This document shows positions 42,631 through 52,003 of a stretch of 64,000 nucleotides of DNA, piece after piece (positions within the stretch are counted from its first letter, which is position 1; each line of letters starts with the position of its first letter). This stretch comes from Pseudomonas sp. SST3 (GTDB taxonomy: Bacteria > Pseudomonadota > Gammaproteobacteria > Pseudomonadales > Pseudomonadaceae), in NCBI RefSeq assembly GCF_003325755.1, contig NZ_QORI02000016.1, positions 1-64,000 of the forward strand, read 5' to 3'. The position numbers were made by a program, and so were the translations under genes. The notes under the pieces are model-generated. The model had not been told where the DNA came from and did no database searches. It saw nothing but the letters and a program-made list of their open reading frames with translations.

Positions 42631-44608
42631 AGCTGGACTCCGTCGTCGGGATCGAGCGCGGCCTGCCGAGCAACACGCTGCATGCCAGGATCGAGCTGGC
42701 GAGGCAGAACGGGCGGCAAGTCGCCGTCATCGAGCAGAGCCAAGTCGTTGCCGGAAGGCGCCTGCTCGGGGTCGTAGGTGACGGTCTCGGAAAGTTCGGG
42801 CTGCCGCCGCGGCCCGCCCTCGTCGGCAACGCCGGACACGAGGCAGTCGCTGCACTCCGACGGCGCTGGAGCTACCGGCAGTCTCAGATCGGTCCAGTCG
42901 TCTTCGCGCCCTGGCGGCGCATCGGCGTAACGCCCCGCCGCGAGGATCGGTGGCGGCAGCACGCGCCGCTTGAAGTTGGCGTCGCTGTAGTAACGCAGCT
43001 TTCGGGCCTTGATCGGTGCGACGCTGGCGACCATCACCACAGCCTCGTCCGGCGGCAGTTGCATCACCTCGCCCGGCGTCAGCAGCGGCCGCGCCGTTTC
43101 CTGACGCGAGACCATGAGGTGGCCCAGCCACGGAGCCAGTCGATGGCCCGCATAGTTGCGCTGCGCACGAAGCTCCGTTGCGGTACCCAGCGTTTCAGAA
43201 ATGCGCTTGGCGGTGCGCTCGTCATTGGTGGCGAAGGTCACGCGCACATGGCAGTTGTCGAGGATGGAGTGGTTCTGCCCGTAGGCCTTGTCGATCTGAT
43301 TGAGTGACTGCGAGATCAGGAATGCGCGCAAGCCGTAGCCGGCCATGAAGGCCAGTGCCGACTCGAAGAAATCCAGCCGGCCCAGCGCGGGGAATTCATC
43401 GAGCATCAGCAGCAGCGTGTGACGCCGCTGCACGCCATCGCTGCCGTCGAGTGATTCGGTGAGGCGTCGCCCGATCTGGTTGAGGATCAGGCGGATCAGC
43501 GGCTTGGTGCGGCTGATGTCCGAAGGCGGCACTACCAGGTACAGCGACACCGGGTGCTCGGCAGCAATCAGGTCGGCGATGCGCCAGTCGCAGCGTGAGG
43601 TCACTTGGGCCACCGTTGGATCGCGGTACAGCCCGAGGAACGACATGGCGGTGCTCAACACACCCGAGCGCTCGTTCTCACTTTTGTTAAGCACTTCGCG
43701 GGCGGCGGACGCCACCACCGGGTGGGTCTCGTCGCCCAGGTGCCGCGTCGTCATCATCCGGTGCAGCGTCACCTCGAAAGGGCATTGCGGGTCGCTCAGA
43801 AAATTGGCGACGCCGCGTAACGTCTTGTCCTCAGACGCGTACAACACGTGCAGGATGGCGCCGACCAGCAACGCATGCGAAGTCTTTTCCCAGTGGTTGC
43901 GCCGCTCAAGCGCGCCTTCCGGGTCCACAAGAATGTCGGCGATGTTCTGCACATCCCGTAACGCACCTCCAGTAACGGGTTGTAGGCAGCCGAAAGCGAA
44001 TCGGTGGGATTGAACAGCAGGCAGTGCGAAAACCGGGAACGCCAACCGGCGGTCAGGTTCCAGTTCTCGCCCTTGATGTCATGGATGACGGCCGATGCCG
44101 GCCAGCTCAGCAAGGTAGGAACCACCAGGCCGACCCCCTTTCCCGAGCGAGTCGGTGCAAACGCCAGGACATGCTCGGGTCCCTCGTGGCGCAGGTAGTG
44201 GTCGCCATACAGGCCCAGGAACACGCCGGCCGGACGATCCAGCCCCGCCTTGCGGATGTCTTCAGACTCGGCCCAACGCGCCGAGCCGTAGGTCGTGACC
44301 TGACGCGACTGACGTGCGCGCCAAACCGACATGGCGATGGCGACACCCACAGCGACCATGCCGCTTGCTCCGGCAATGGCACCGCCGATGTCAAACACCT
44401 CTGGCGCATAGGCGCCGTAGAAAAACCACCAGCCAAACAGGCGCCAGGGGTGGTAGATCGGCATCGCAAAGAGTTCGAACCAGGGCAAGCCCAGGCGCGG
44501 GTGATAGCCCAGCGCTGCGGCGGTCCACTGCGTCGCGCCCCACACGCCGGTGATGACGACACCGAACACAACGGCGATCTGTCCGAACAGTACGTTCGTC
44601 CCAATCAT
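42627..44608 (-). pseudogene. traG: Coupling protein TraG (VirD4 family), frameshifted
   Basis: TraG links the relaxosome to the secretion channel. The N-terminal part starts at 44608 (MIGTNVLFGQIAVVF), with membrane helices and Walker A PTRSGKGVGLVVPTLL. The C-terminal part in another frame has Walker B LLLMLDEFPALGRLDF and FLISQSLNQIDKAYG. The frame changes at about 43950-43967: part one ends its family match at AYNPLLEVR and part two resumes at DVQNIADILVDPEG. About five residues of the usual sequence are missing between, so this looks like a small out-of-frame deletion. A functional protein is unlikely. Confidence 0.83.
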
Positions 44609-44823
44609 CACTGCGTCCCCCCTTGGCATAAAGCAGCCCATCACCGGGCTGCTTGGGGGGAGATTCGGTGCCGTTCCGGTGCCGGTCAAAGACCGTTATC
44701 GGGACAACACTGGACGAAAATGCATCAATGGAAGCGTGGGAAAGTGGCAACAAAACGCCGCAAGCGTGAACGCGTTGCGGCGTATTGGTCGGACCGTAGG
44801 CGTTTTCCGAGGGCGGGTAACGC

Positions 44824-45084
44824 TTAAAACTTGGGCCGCTCTTCTGGCGGTGTGTACGGCACTTTTCCGTCCCCCAAGAACCGCCTGCGCGTGGCTTCGG
44901 CAACACGATTGCACAGGGCATCACCGAGCTTCGCGCGGTCCAGCTTGCATTGCGGGCGCAGCTCCTTCAGCCGCGCGGGGTCAGCCGCCAGCTCGTCAAC
45001 CGTCGGCAGCTGCGCCTGTGGCTTTTCAGCCTCGCCGCAGGCCGTCAGTGCCAATGCACAGAGTATCGGTGTCAGGGTTCTCAT
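44824..45084 (-). CDS. EexN-family lipoprotein
   Basis: This is an 86-aa lipoprotein with signal LTPILCALALTAC (Cys near residue 15). The mature part contains TVDELAADPARLKELRPQCK, LGDALCNRVAEATRRRFLGD and GKVPYTPP, the pattern of EexN entry-exclusion-type proteins. Start 45084 follows AGAGGAA; the longer open frame upstream is not supported. It lies between relaxase and traG and probably limits redundant transfer. Confidence 0.78.
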   Translation of the reverse strand: MRTLTPILCALALTACGEAEKPQAQLPTVDELAADPARLKELRPQCKLDRAKLGDALCNRVAEATRRRFLGDGKVPYTPPEERPKF

Positions 45085-45188
45085 GGCTCGTTTCCTCTGG
45101 GTTGCAGTTACAAATCGAAGGCGTTTGGCATACGTCCGATGGTCGCGCACCGGGAGCAGCTGACAGACAGAACAGCGCGTGGAGGCCG

Positions 45189-47168
45189 TCAGATTCCAAC
45201 ACCACGAGACCTCCCAACGTCCCAGGAAACCGCGTTGCCCCGTACCGTCGCGGCAAGCTGCTGACCCAACCGCTGCTCGATGACAGGCTTCCACGGCACC
45301 AGGCTGAACGCCTTGCTATCCTCCAACACGGCGTAACGTCCGCTGGCGAGCATGACGCTGCGGCGATAGAGGCCCGCCACGCGTTGCCCTTCCTCCAAAG
45401 GCCGGTGCTCCAAACCGGTTTCGGTAGCGACCTGCTCAGCGACCTGGCTCAGCTCCCGGCCCCGTAGCGTTGCCAGGAGATTGCGCGACAGAACCACGCG
45501 TTGTTGCTGCCGCTCGGCCAGCCCCTGCTCCGCCAGAAAATCGGCGCGTTGGCGCAGGGCCTGCTTCACCTCGCCAGCGAATCCGAGGTCACCCAGCCCT
45601 CGCCCACCGCCGATCAGTTGCTGGTCAAGCCAGGTGGCACCAATGACCAGGGCCTGCCGTTCGATCGGTAGATGGGATTTCAGCTGGACGGCTGCTTCGC
45701 CCAAGCGCTTCGCGTCGTATTGGCGGCCCCGCTCGGGTAGATCGGCCGGTACCTTCCACAGTCCGTCCGCCACGCGCTCGACGATGCCGGCTCGGCGCAG
45801 CGCCTCGAGGCGCCGCACGTGGGCCGCGACCTGTTCCTGCGGGTCACGGTTGCCTTTCGCCTGGCCCCGGATGATCGCCAGGTGATGGTCTGACCGGTAC
45901 AGACCATCCGCTGCCAGCCCGGCGATGGTGCGATCCGTCTCCCGGATCTCGGCCGAGCCACGCACATCCACCACCGACCCAATGGGGTAGCCGGCCAACT
46001 CGTCGCGAGCGCTGAGGGAGACGTAGTGCGCCTTGCCATCCAGGCCATCGACGACGAGATAGCCCCGGTCACTCAGCTCATCGGACAGGCCTTTGGCAAC
46101 CACCCGGCCTGTTACTGCAACCCCGTCCTCCCCTGGCTCGAATACGGCCAACTGGCGCGCCCGCCCGCTCATGGCACGCTGCAAGGTGCGAATGATGTCG
46201 CCTCGTTCACCCAGCGTGCGCAAGGTGGTCTGCGCATCGGCCTCAATCGACCATGTGCCGGGCCGGATCTCTTCAGCCAGTCCCATTTGCTGTAGCTGCT
46301 GGAGACGGCCGATCAGCAACAGACGCTGGCGTTGCAGCGACGGCTGGTTGAAGCGTTCGATTTGCAGCATCCGCTCGGGCCCCGCTTCGCGGGACAACGT
46401 GCGATCCAGGCTCGTCCAGCGCTCCTGGTCCACCTCGCGCTGCAAGGTCTGCTGTATCTCCAACTCGGTGCGCGGCCCTAGCCATTCGCTGGCCAGTTCG
46501 GCGGCCCGATGGCGAAAGCCGTGGGCGATGTAATCGCTGGCGATGATAAGGTCCTTGCCGGTGTCGTCGCGCCCACGCAGGACAAGGTGCGTGTGCGGGT
46601 TATCGGTGTTCCAGTGGTCCACCGCGACCCACTCCAGCCGCGTCCCCAGGTCAGCCTCCATACGGCCCATGAGCTGCCGGGTGTAGGTGCGCAAATCGGC
46701 CAGTTCGGCCCCGTCCTCCGGCGCGACGATGAAGCGAAAATGGTGGCGATCGTCAGCACAGCGCTCCCTGAACCCGCCCAGATCCGCCTCGTCCCTGTCG
46801 GGTCCGTAGGCCCGGCCTGCTTCGCCGTCGCGGCCCGCCCCGTCGCGCTCGATATAACGCAGATGCTTGGCCAGCGATCGCGGGCTGGCCTGGCGCTGGT
46901 TGACCAGCAGGGTCTTGATGGTCACACGGCGCGAGAAAGGTGTGAGCGAGGCGCCTGCAAAGCGCGCCGCCGTGTGGCCTCGCCCCAACCGCGAGCCGGG
47001 CCGCTGACCGGTGTACAGGCCCTTGCCACTGGTCAAGGCCGGACGACGTACCGCCGACTTCCCACCCGCTTTGCCGACCTGTTTGAGCACGTTGGAAACG
47101 AAGCCCTTGTCGCGGCTCTTTGGCGCACTCGGTCGCAGGCGGAAGTCGTCGTCGCGGCGGTCGGTCAT
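45189..47168 (-). CDS. Relaxase/mobilisation nuclease (VirD2-like, DUF3363)
   Basis: This is a 659-aa MOB-type relaxase that would nick the transfer origin and lead the DNA strand out. After a basic N-terminus come FSRRVTIKTLLVNQRQASPR, FRFIVAPEDGAELADL and the metal-binding His motif WNTDNPHTHLVLRG (residues about 180-195). A large DUF3363 C-terminal domain follows (LVVDGLDGKAHYVSLSARDE). The frame is intact. It corresponds to rlxS of Tn4371-type elements. The transfer origin is expected nearby, most likely just upstream. Confidence 0.9.
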   Translation of the reverse strand: MTDRRDDDFRLRPSAPKSRDKGFVSNVLKQVGKAGGKSAVRRPALTSGKGLYTGQRPGSRLGRGHTAARFAGASLTPFSRRVTIKTLLVNQRQASPRSLAKHLRYIERDGAGRDGEAGRAYGPDRDEADLGGFRERCADDRHHFRFIVAPEDGAELADLRTYTRQLMGRMEADLGTRLEWVAVDHWNTDNPHTHLVLRGRDDTGKDLIIASDYIAHGFRHRAAELASEWLGPRTELEIQQTLQREVDQERWTSLDRTLSREAGPERMLQIERFNQPSLQRQRLLLIGRLQQLQQMGLAEEIRPGTWSIEADAQTTLRTLGERGDIIRTLQRAMSGRARQLAVFEPGEDGVAVTGRVVAKGLSDELSDRGYLVVDGLDGKAHYVSLSARDELAGYPIGSVVDVRGSAEIRETDRTIAGLAADGLYRSDHHLAIIRGQAKGNRDPQEQVAAHVRRLEALRRAGIVERVADGLWKVPADLPERGRQYDAKRLGEAAVQLKSHLPIERQALVIGATWLDQQLIGGGRGLGDLGFAGEVKQALRQRADFLAEQGLAERQQQRVVLSRNLLATLRGRELSQVAEQVATETGLEHRPLEEGQRVAGLYRRSVMLASGRYAVLEDSKAFSLVPWKPVIEQRLGQQLAATVRGNAVSWDVGRSRGVGI

Positions 47169-47520
47169 GCCTTTGCCCTCGGCAAGTCAGGGCGCAGTCT
47201 GGCGCACGAGGCACGCCAACATGCCAGCGTTGGCGCGCGTTGCACGCTATCTACGGCACGGCAAGAACGCAGTCGCGTGCCGCGCCTCCCCCACGTGCAG
47301 ACTGGCGTTGCGACCGACCGGGTGCCGCCCCCTTTTGTCTTGCCTTCCGCATTTTCCAGTCGCACGTGCTCAAGGTGTCCACGGCTCGACGCAGCTGTGC
47401 CACTCGCCGCCAGGCCACCGGCGAACACGGTGGCGGCCGCCAACTGTTCACGCGCAAGGCAAGACAGCTGCATGCAGGACGGCTGCGCCGGATGCACTTG
47501 GTAGCGCGATCCGGCGCGCT
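47169..47520. other. Gene-free stretch upstream of the relaxase; candidate oriT region
   Basis: No convincing gene is seen: the open frames on either strand have unlikely composition and no ribosome site. Its place between traF and the relaxase gene makes it a candidate for the transfer origin. I did not find a clear nick-site inverted repeat. Confidence 0.3.
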
Positions 47521-48084
47521 TCATTTGTCCATCTCCAGCAGGAGCGGATGTCCGATACCGAGCACGGCGGACGCCTCAACCGGCCCGAAATATCGGCTAT
47601 CGAACGACGCCGGGTTGGTCGTGCTCAGCAGGAGCAGCTCACCGTGACGGAGCCGTCGGCACCCCGACCAGGCCCGCAACGGCCGACCCGCTCTGTCTGC
47701 GACACGCGCTGCAGCCACGGTCACGCCGTCGATGCGCACGATCCGGTCAGCGATGCACACATGCTGCCCAGCCACCGCGGCCACGCGTTTGAGCAAGGGA
47801 ATGCCGATCGGCAGGTAGCCGCGCTGTGCTGCCAGCGAGGCGCTGGCATCCGGGAGGTGGATGAGCACGATGCTGCCAACAGGCGACGAGCCAGCCTTCC
47901 GTCCTGCCGGATCGATCCGATACCAGCCAACCGGCACGCTGTCCGAAGCGTTGTAGACGAACCGGGCATCGGGCCGCATGAAGACCGACCAGGCCAGTGC
48001 CGCAAGGCCACAGGCGGATAGCGCTGCGACTACAAGGCGAGCGCGGCCTCGTGAACATTGATGCGCGATGGCATTGCTCATCAC
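47521..48084 (-). CDS. traF: Conjugative transfer signal peptidase TraF (S26 family)
   Basis: This is a 187-aa membrane-bound serine protease that matures the TrbC pilin. An N-terminal helix (VVAALSACGLAALAWSVFM) is followed by the catalytic Ser in NASDSVPVGWYR and Lys in IPLLKRVAAVAGQHV, the S26 dyad. It ends FDSRYFGPVEASAVLGIGHP, typical of TraF. It overlaps the DUF2840 gene by 4 bp. Confidence 0.88.
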   Translation of the reverse strand: MMSNAIAHQCSRGRARLVVAALSACGLAALAWSVFMRPDARFVYNASDSVPVGWYRIDPAGRKAGSSPVGSIVLIHLPDASASLAAQRGYLPIGIPLLKRVAAVAGQHVCIADRIVRIDGVTVAAARVADRAGRPLRAWSGCRRLRHGELLLLSTTNPASFDSRYFGPVEASAVLGIGHPLLLEMDK

Positions 48085-48614
48085 AGCAGTGCCCTCCTCG
48101 CCAGCCAGGCGGTGTGACGCTCGGCGGTGTAGACGGGCATCGCCAGCCGTGCGGCGAGCCGGTTGTTCAGCATTCGCCAGTACGCAGGTGATACCGCTGC
48201 AGGATCGATACCCTGCGCCTCAATGGCATCCATCAGCGGTAGCAGGGCATGCACGGCATGCTTGCCAGTGGCGTGCAACAGCAACCTCGCCCCAGGCAAC
48301 ACACCGGCAATGCGTTGCGCCGCGTCACGTTGCGAGCACGCCTGCATCACCATCAGCTGCCAGCTAACCGTGCCGTAGTCGTTGGCCTGCCAGCGAACGC
48401 GGCAGAAGATCGCGCCCGGCAGGAATACCGCAATGCGCCGCATGGGGTCCAGGCGGGTAATACGCGCCGGATCACCGAAACGCAGGTAGACCTGGATGCG
48501 CTGCGGTGCGTGGACCAGAGATACGCGCGTCAGCGGCGTGGCGTCCGCCTGGCCGCAACATGCGGAGATTGATGGCGGCGGAGCCGGTGTGGCAGAGACT
48601 GTCGGTGTGATCAT
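48081..48614 (-). CDS. DUF2840 family protein
   Basis: This is a 177-aa protein of DUF2840, a family of unknown function placed between parA and traF in Tn4371-type elements. Visible features are LTRVSLVHAPQRIQVYLRFG near residue 28, FCRVRWQANDYGTVSWQL and a C-terminal PAAVSPAYWRMLNNRLAARL. It overlaps both neighbours by 4 bp, so it is co-translated with traF. Confidence 0.82.
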   Translation of the reverse strand: MITPTVSATPAPPPSISACCGQADATPLTRVSLVHAPQRIQVYLRFGDPARITRLDPMRRIAVFLPGAIFCRVRWQANDYGTVSWQLMVMQACSQRDAAQRIAGVLPGARLLLHATGKHAVHALLPLMDAIEAQGIDPAAVSPAYWRMLNNRLAARLAMPVYTAERHTAWLARRALL

Positions 48615-48862
48615 GATGTCTTCTCCGGAAACTCACGCTCCAACAGCCCGCGCAGCAAATCGGCCACCGTCATGCCCTGGGTGAACGCCGACACCTTGAT
48701 CCGGGCGCGCAAGGCGGGGGTGATGTCGAGGGTCAGGCGCGCGCTGTAGAGATCGCGTTTATGCAGGACGCTGACGTCTCCCTGGCGAACCCAGGCTTCG
48801 GCATGCGGGTTCGCGGGAGGCCGCGCACCGAAGGCCGTGCGCTTGTCGCCTACACGGGTCAT
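48611..48862 (-). CDS. Small ribbon-helix-helix-type partition partner
   Basis: This is an 83-aa protein with KRDLYSARLTLDITPALRAR, IKVSAFTQGMTVADLLRGLL and EREFPEKTS, a ribbon-helix-helix pattern. It starts at 48862 with an ATGA overlap onto the parA stop, so it is the likely centromere-binding partner of ParA for keeping or partitioning the excised element. Confidence 0.75.
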   Translation of the reverse strand: MTRVGDKRTAFGARPPANPHAEAWVRQGDVSVLHKRDLYSARLTLDITPALRARIKVSAFTQGMTVADLLRGLLEREFPEKTS

Positions 48863-49497
48863 GCCGTCCACCCCAGTAACTCGTCCACCAGGGCGGTGAT
48901 CTCGCGCGCGGCAGCGCTATCGGGGGCTGTCTCGCGAGCAAGCCGACCGGACGCCACGCTGTCAGCGAAGACTATGCGCTGGCGAACCTCAGCACGCAGG
49001 GCCGGTAGCGGTTGCTCGGCCAGCGCCTGGCGCGCTTCGCGGCCGATGATGGTGGTGCTGATGCGACGGTTGATGACAAACGCTGCCGCAAGCTCGGGGC
49101 GAAACACCTGCGCTTCGAGAATCAGCGCAACCATCTCATCGCTGGCCCAGAGGTCGTACGGGCTGGGTTGAACCGGGATGAGGACTTGGTCGGCAGCCAA
49201 CAGCGCAGAGCGTGCAAGCGCGGCGATGCGGGGTGGACCGTCAATGACGATGTGATCTGCGCGGCGGGCCAGTTCGGGCGCCTCCTGGTGCAGCGTTTCG
49301 CGAGCAAGGCCCAATGCGCTGAACAGCCTGGGCAGGCCCTGTTGCGTGCGCCGTTGCGTCCAGTCCAGCGCCGAACCCTGCGGGTCGGCGTCCAGCAGGA
49401 CAACATGCTGGCCGCGTAGCGCTAGTTCACCGGCAATGTGCGTGGCAAGCGTGGTCTTGCCGACGCCGCCTTTCTGATTGAGCAGCGCAATGATCAT
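48859..49497 (-). CDS. parA: ParA-family partition ATPase
   Basis: This is a 212-aa Walker-type ATPase. It starts MIIALLNQKGGVGKTTLATH with the deviant Walker A, then VVLLDADPQGSALDW and HIVIDGPPRIAALARSALL. ATG 49497 follows GAGGAGGGG. The size and layout match the small plasmid-type ParA/IncC proteins of Tn4371-type elements. With its small downstream partner it probably stabilises the element when it is extrachromosomal. Confidence 0.92.
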   Translation of the reverse strand: MIIALLNQKGGVGKTTLATHIAGELALRGQHVVLLDADPQGSALDWTQRRTQQGLPRLFSALGLARETLHQEAPELARRADHIVIDGPPRIAALARSALLAADQVLIPVQPSPYDLWASDEMVALILEAQVFRPELAAAFVINRRISTTIIGREARQALAEQPLPALRAEVRQRIVFADSVASGRLARETAPDSAAAREITALVDELLGWTA

Positions 49498-49650
49498 GAC
49501 CTGCCCCTCCTCTCCCTGGAGCGGGCCAGCGCGTGCCGTTTTTCGGTTATCCACGAGAACGGGGCGCTCTTACAAAAAGTTAGAGCTTTTAAGTTAGATA
49601 AGTTAAAGGACGCTCGGTACCGCGCGGGCTCTGGTCTGTAGCCGGTTCGG

Positions 49651-49714
49651 CACGCCTGATAGCACGATAGGGACACGCCCGATAGCACGATACCCGACAC
49701 GCCTGATAGCACGA
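49651..49714. repeat. Three iteron-like direct repeats next to repA
   Basis: CACGCC-T/C-GATAGCACGA occurs at 49651-49667, 49674-49690 and 49698-49714. Start-to-start spacing is 23 and 24 bp, about two helical turns. They lie between repA and parA. Regular direct repeats next to a replication initiator gene are the hallmark of iteron origins. Closer to parA, AAGTTA occurs three times at 49577-49606. Confidence 0.65.
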
Positions 49715-49738
49715 GTCCATCCACAGCTTTTACCGCGA

Positions 49739-50587
49739 CTATCCCCGTGCCGTGGACGACACGGGCCGGAACGTAAGCAGTTCCGTTCTGCTCTCCGGAA
49801 TGCGCTCGATGCCCAGTACGTAGCCCGGCAACGACTGCCGCGCCACCAGAGTGCGCAGATCGCAGGCGAAGTCGTAGGGCCTCGCAGTGCTGCCCGACTT
49901 GCGGTGTAGATGGCGAAAATCGAACTGCCAGCCCTCGGCCTGCTTGCCGCCGTGTTTGCGAACCAGGCGGTATAGCCAGCGTTCGATGCCTCCGGTGAGT
50001 CGGAAATACGCCGGGTCGATGGTCAGGACCAGCGCTGCGTCCAGCACGCCCGCGAAGAACCAGTCCGGCAGGATTAGCTCGATGCCCAGTGGCGTACCGC
50101 GGGCGTCGGCCAGTTCTTTCCACTCGTTGATCCAGGAAAAGCGATGCAGACGCCGCCCGGTCGTCTCGCGAATCGATGTCGCGACTGTGGTGGACTGCAG
50201 GCGATCCAGGGCGGCTTTGAGGCGCTGGTAGTCGCGTAGCGATACACCGCGGCCGATGAAGCGCAGGATCTCGTAGGGTGTTGCTCGCATCAGGCGTGAC
50301 GGAGCGATGCCGGCATCGCGCGCTGCAACGATCTGACTGGCGGCCCAGATCAGAATATCGGCATCCCAGATCGTGGCGATGCCGTGCTCCTGGGTTCCCT
50401 CTACGCGCACCGTTACGCCAGTGGTGCGAAAGTCTATCGGTGTTGTGCGCCGTGACTTCGATAGCGAGAAAAACGGATACGCCATGAGGTCCTGGCTGTC
50501 GCGCGGCGCCATGTCGCCCGGCAAGGCGCGAAACAAGTCGAGCTGGGCACGCTCGGGCACGGAGCTGGCCATCAGGCCGCCAATCAA
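49739..50587 (-). CDS. repA: Replication initiator protein RepA
   Basis: This is a 282-aa protein of the RepA group (replication initiator protein A) found in Tn4371-type elements. Recognisable stretches are PRDSQDLMAYPFFSLSKSRR, TPIDFRTTGVTVRVEG, YEILRFIGRGVSLRDYQRLK and ERWLYRLVRKHGGKQAEGWQ, the last two in winged-helix-like regions. It may start at the internal ATG 50572. Iteron-like repeats lie directly after its stop and are the obvious binding sites. It overlaps the AlpA gene by 4 bp. Confidence 0.88.
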   Translation of the reverse strand: MIGGLMASSVPERAQLDLFRALPGDMAPRDSQDLMAYPFFSLSKSRRTTPIDFRTTGVTVRVEGTQEHGIATIWDADILIWAASQIVAARDAGIAPSRLMRATPYEILRFIGRGVSLRDYQRLKAALDRLQSTTVATSIRETTGRRLHRFSWINEWKELADARGTPLGIELILPDWFFAGVLDAALVLTIDPAYFRLTGGIERWLYRLVRKHGGKQAEGWQFDFRHLHRKSGSTARPYDFACDLRTLVARQSLPGYVLGIERIPESRTELLTFRPVSSTARG

Positions 50588-50895
50588 CGCGCACGGCTGT
50601 CAGCCGAGTGCTGCTCGGCATACTCGGGGTCGGAGGTGGCCTCGAAACTGTGAAGGTCGGCCCAGGCGTCAAGGTCGGCGATGGCATACATGACGCGGCG
50701 ACCAAATTTGCGAAAGCGCGGGCCACCGCCGATTACGCGCTGCTTCTCCAATGTGCGCGGTGACAGACGAAGGTAGGAAGCCGCCTCGTCATTGGTGAGG
50801 TAACGCTGCTGCTGGACAGCAGCAACGGGTTGCATCGATGTGCCAACGGCAACAGCAGGCCGTACGGGAGCAGGTCGCATAGGGTAAGCCTCCAT
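50584..50895 (-). CDS. AlpA/excisionase-type helix-turn-helix protein
   Basis: This 103-aa DNA-binding protein has a MerR/AlpA-like HTH in YLTNDEAASYLRLSPRTLEK, then RFRKFGRRVMYAIADLDAWA. Such proteins act as regulators or excisionase-like factors in integrative elements. An internal Met 15 bp in is an alternative start. It overlaps repA, so the two are coupled. Confidence 0.82.
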   Translation of the reverse strand: MEAYPMRPAPVRPAVAVGTSMQPVAAVQQQRYLTNDEAASYLRLSPRTLEKQRVIGGGPRFRKFGRRVMYAIADLDAWADLHSFEATSDPEYAEQHSADSRAR

Positions 50896-50963
50896 CGTTC
50901 AGGACAGCCGGCCACACCACTACAGCCGGATGGAGCCAGTCTCAGAGAAGCTGGGCACCCTGC

Positions 50964-51765
50964 TCAGGGTCGTCTTGGGGAGTGGTCGGAACGGCCCTCC
51001 CCGCACCCGTCGAGCTGTGCCAGACGCCGGTAGCCCACGAGCATCAGCATCCGGCCCCGCCGGACCAGGCGGCGCACCTTCGAGCGCAGGCCCGCGTCGG
51101 CGTGCCAGCCGTGTGTTACCGCCGCTGCACCGAAGAGCCCGGCGGCACCTCCCGCAAAGAGGCGCCCGCCAGACTGGCGTCAAGCGCCTGCAACGTATGC
51201 AGTTCAAGCAAGGCGGTGGCGCTCGGCCGAGCGAAGGTCTGGCCGGGTAGCGCGGCTTCAGAGGCACCGGCCAGGTTGTTCAGCGCGTCAGAGATGGCGC
51301 GCGAACGAAAGCCCGGTTGGGCCCCGGGGCGCATCGCTATGACGAACGCGTCGCCGTCATCCAGGCCAGGCGCCATCGCCAACGTGACCCGGCAGCCTGG
51401 AGTACTGGCCGTCAAGCGCAGACAGCGACCGTCATGCATCAGGCCCTTGCGGCCTGGAATGCGCCAGAAATCAAACGCTGCGGCATCAGGGATGGGATCA
51501 AGGTCGGGATGGAGCTGAACCAGCCCTGGATGGTCGACGAGCCAGACCGGATCCGCGTCGCGCGCGTCCAGGCCAGGCCAGGATCTTCCAGCATGCGCAG
51601 CTCCCAGCGCCGCGCAGCCACCGGCCGGCGCTGCGGATCATGCCAGTCGCGCCGGTACTCAGGGTTTCTGCGCAGATACTCCCAGGCCAGAGCAGGCTGA
51701 TCGAGGTGCAGCACGTAGAGGTAGGCAGCAGTGGGAGACCCTTGCCCGGCGTTGCGGTGAGCCAT
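50964..51765 (-). pseudogene. DUF6499/DUF2285-type regulator, broken by two frameshifts
   Basis: The gene starts MAHRNAGQGSPTAAYLYVLH at 51765 behind GGAGG (DUF6499 part). It changes frame at a CCTGG tandem (plus-strand 51569-51583), where an extra 5-bp unit is present. The second frame reads LTASTPGCRVTLAMAPGLDD and continues to LDASLAGASLREV. At about 51146 one base is missing, after which a third frame reads AAGLFGAAAVTHGW, then SKVRRLVRRGRMLMLVGYRR and a stop at 50964. With both corrected it is one DUF2285-family protein of about 265 aa, usual in this position. Confidence 0.75.
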
Positions 51766-51938
51766 CGGCCAACCTCCGTGCTTCGAGATGGTCGCCCTCG
51801 ACTCGCAACACAAACGGAGGGTCTTCACACAATGCAAAGACCGATGACGCCGGGCGCCGGCCGGATCATCTGCTCGTAATTTCGCTTCAAGGACGTGCAG
51901 TGCTGAGCCATCCTGCAGTTTTGAGGCGTGGAAAGATG

Positions 51939-51954
51939 ACCCGATAGGTCGGGT
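51939..51954. promoter_or_regulatory. Small perfect hairpin
   Basis: ACCCGA-TAGG-TCGGGT gives 6-bp arms with a 4-base loop. It lies about 175 bp upstream of the DUF6499/DUF2285 gene. Confidence 0.35.
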
Positions 51955-51982
51955 TTCAGTCCGGAGATGACGTAAATGGCGA

Positions 51983-52003
51983 TTCAGACCGCGCCGGTCT
52001 GAA
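51983..52003. promoter_or_regulatory. 21-bp near-perfect palindrome
   Basis: TTCAGACCG-CGC-CGGTCTGAA gives 9-bp perfect arms with a 3-base centre. The form suits a dimeric regulator binding site rather than a terminator, because no T run follows. Confidence 0.45.

Noticed and set aside
47011..48021. Long plus-strand frame across the relaxase start and traF
   Set aside because: Arg/Pro/Ser-rich composition without motifs, antisense to two well-supported genes.
49494..50726. 410-aa minus-strand frame over repA
   Set aside because: It has no recognisable domain and very basic composition, and it overlaps the well-supported repA in another frame.
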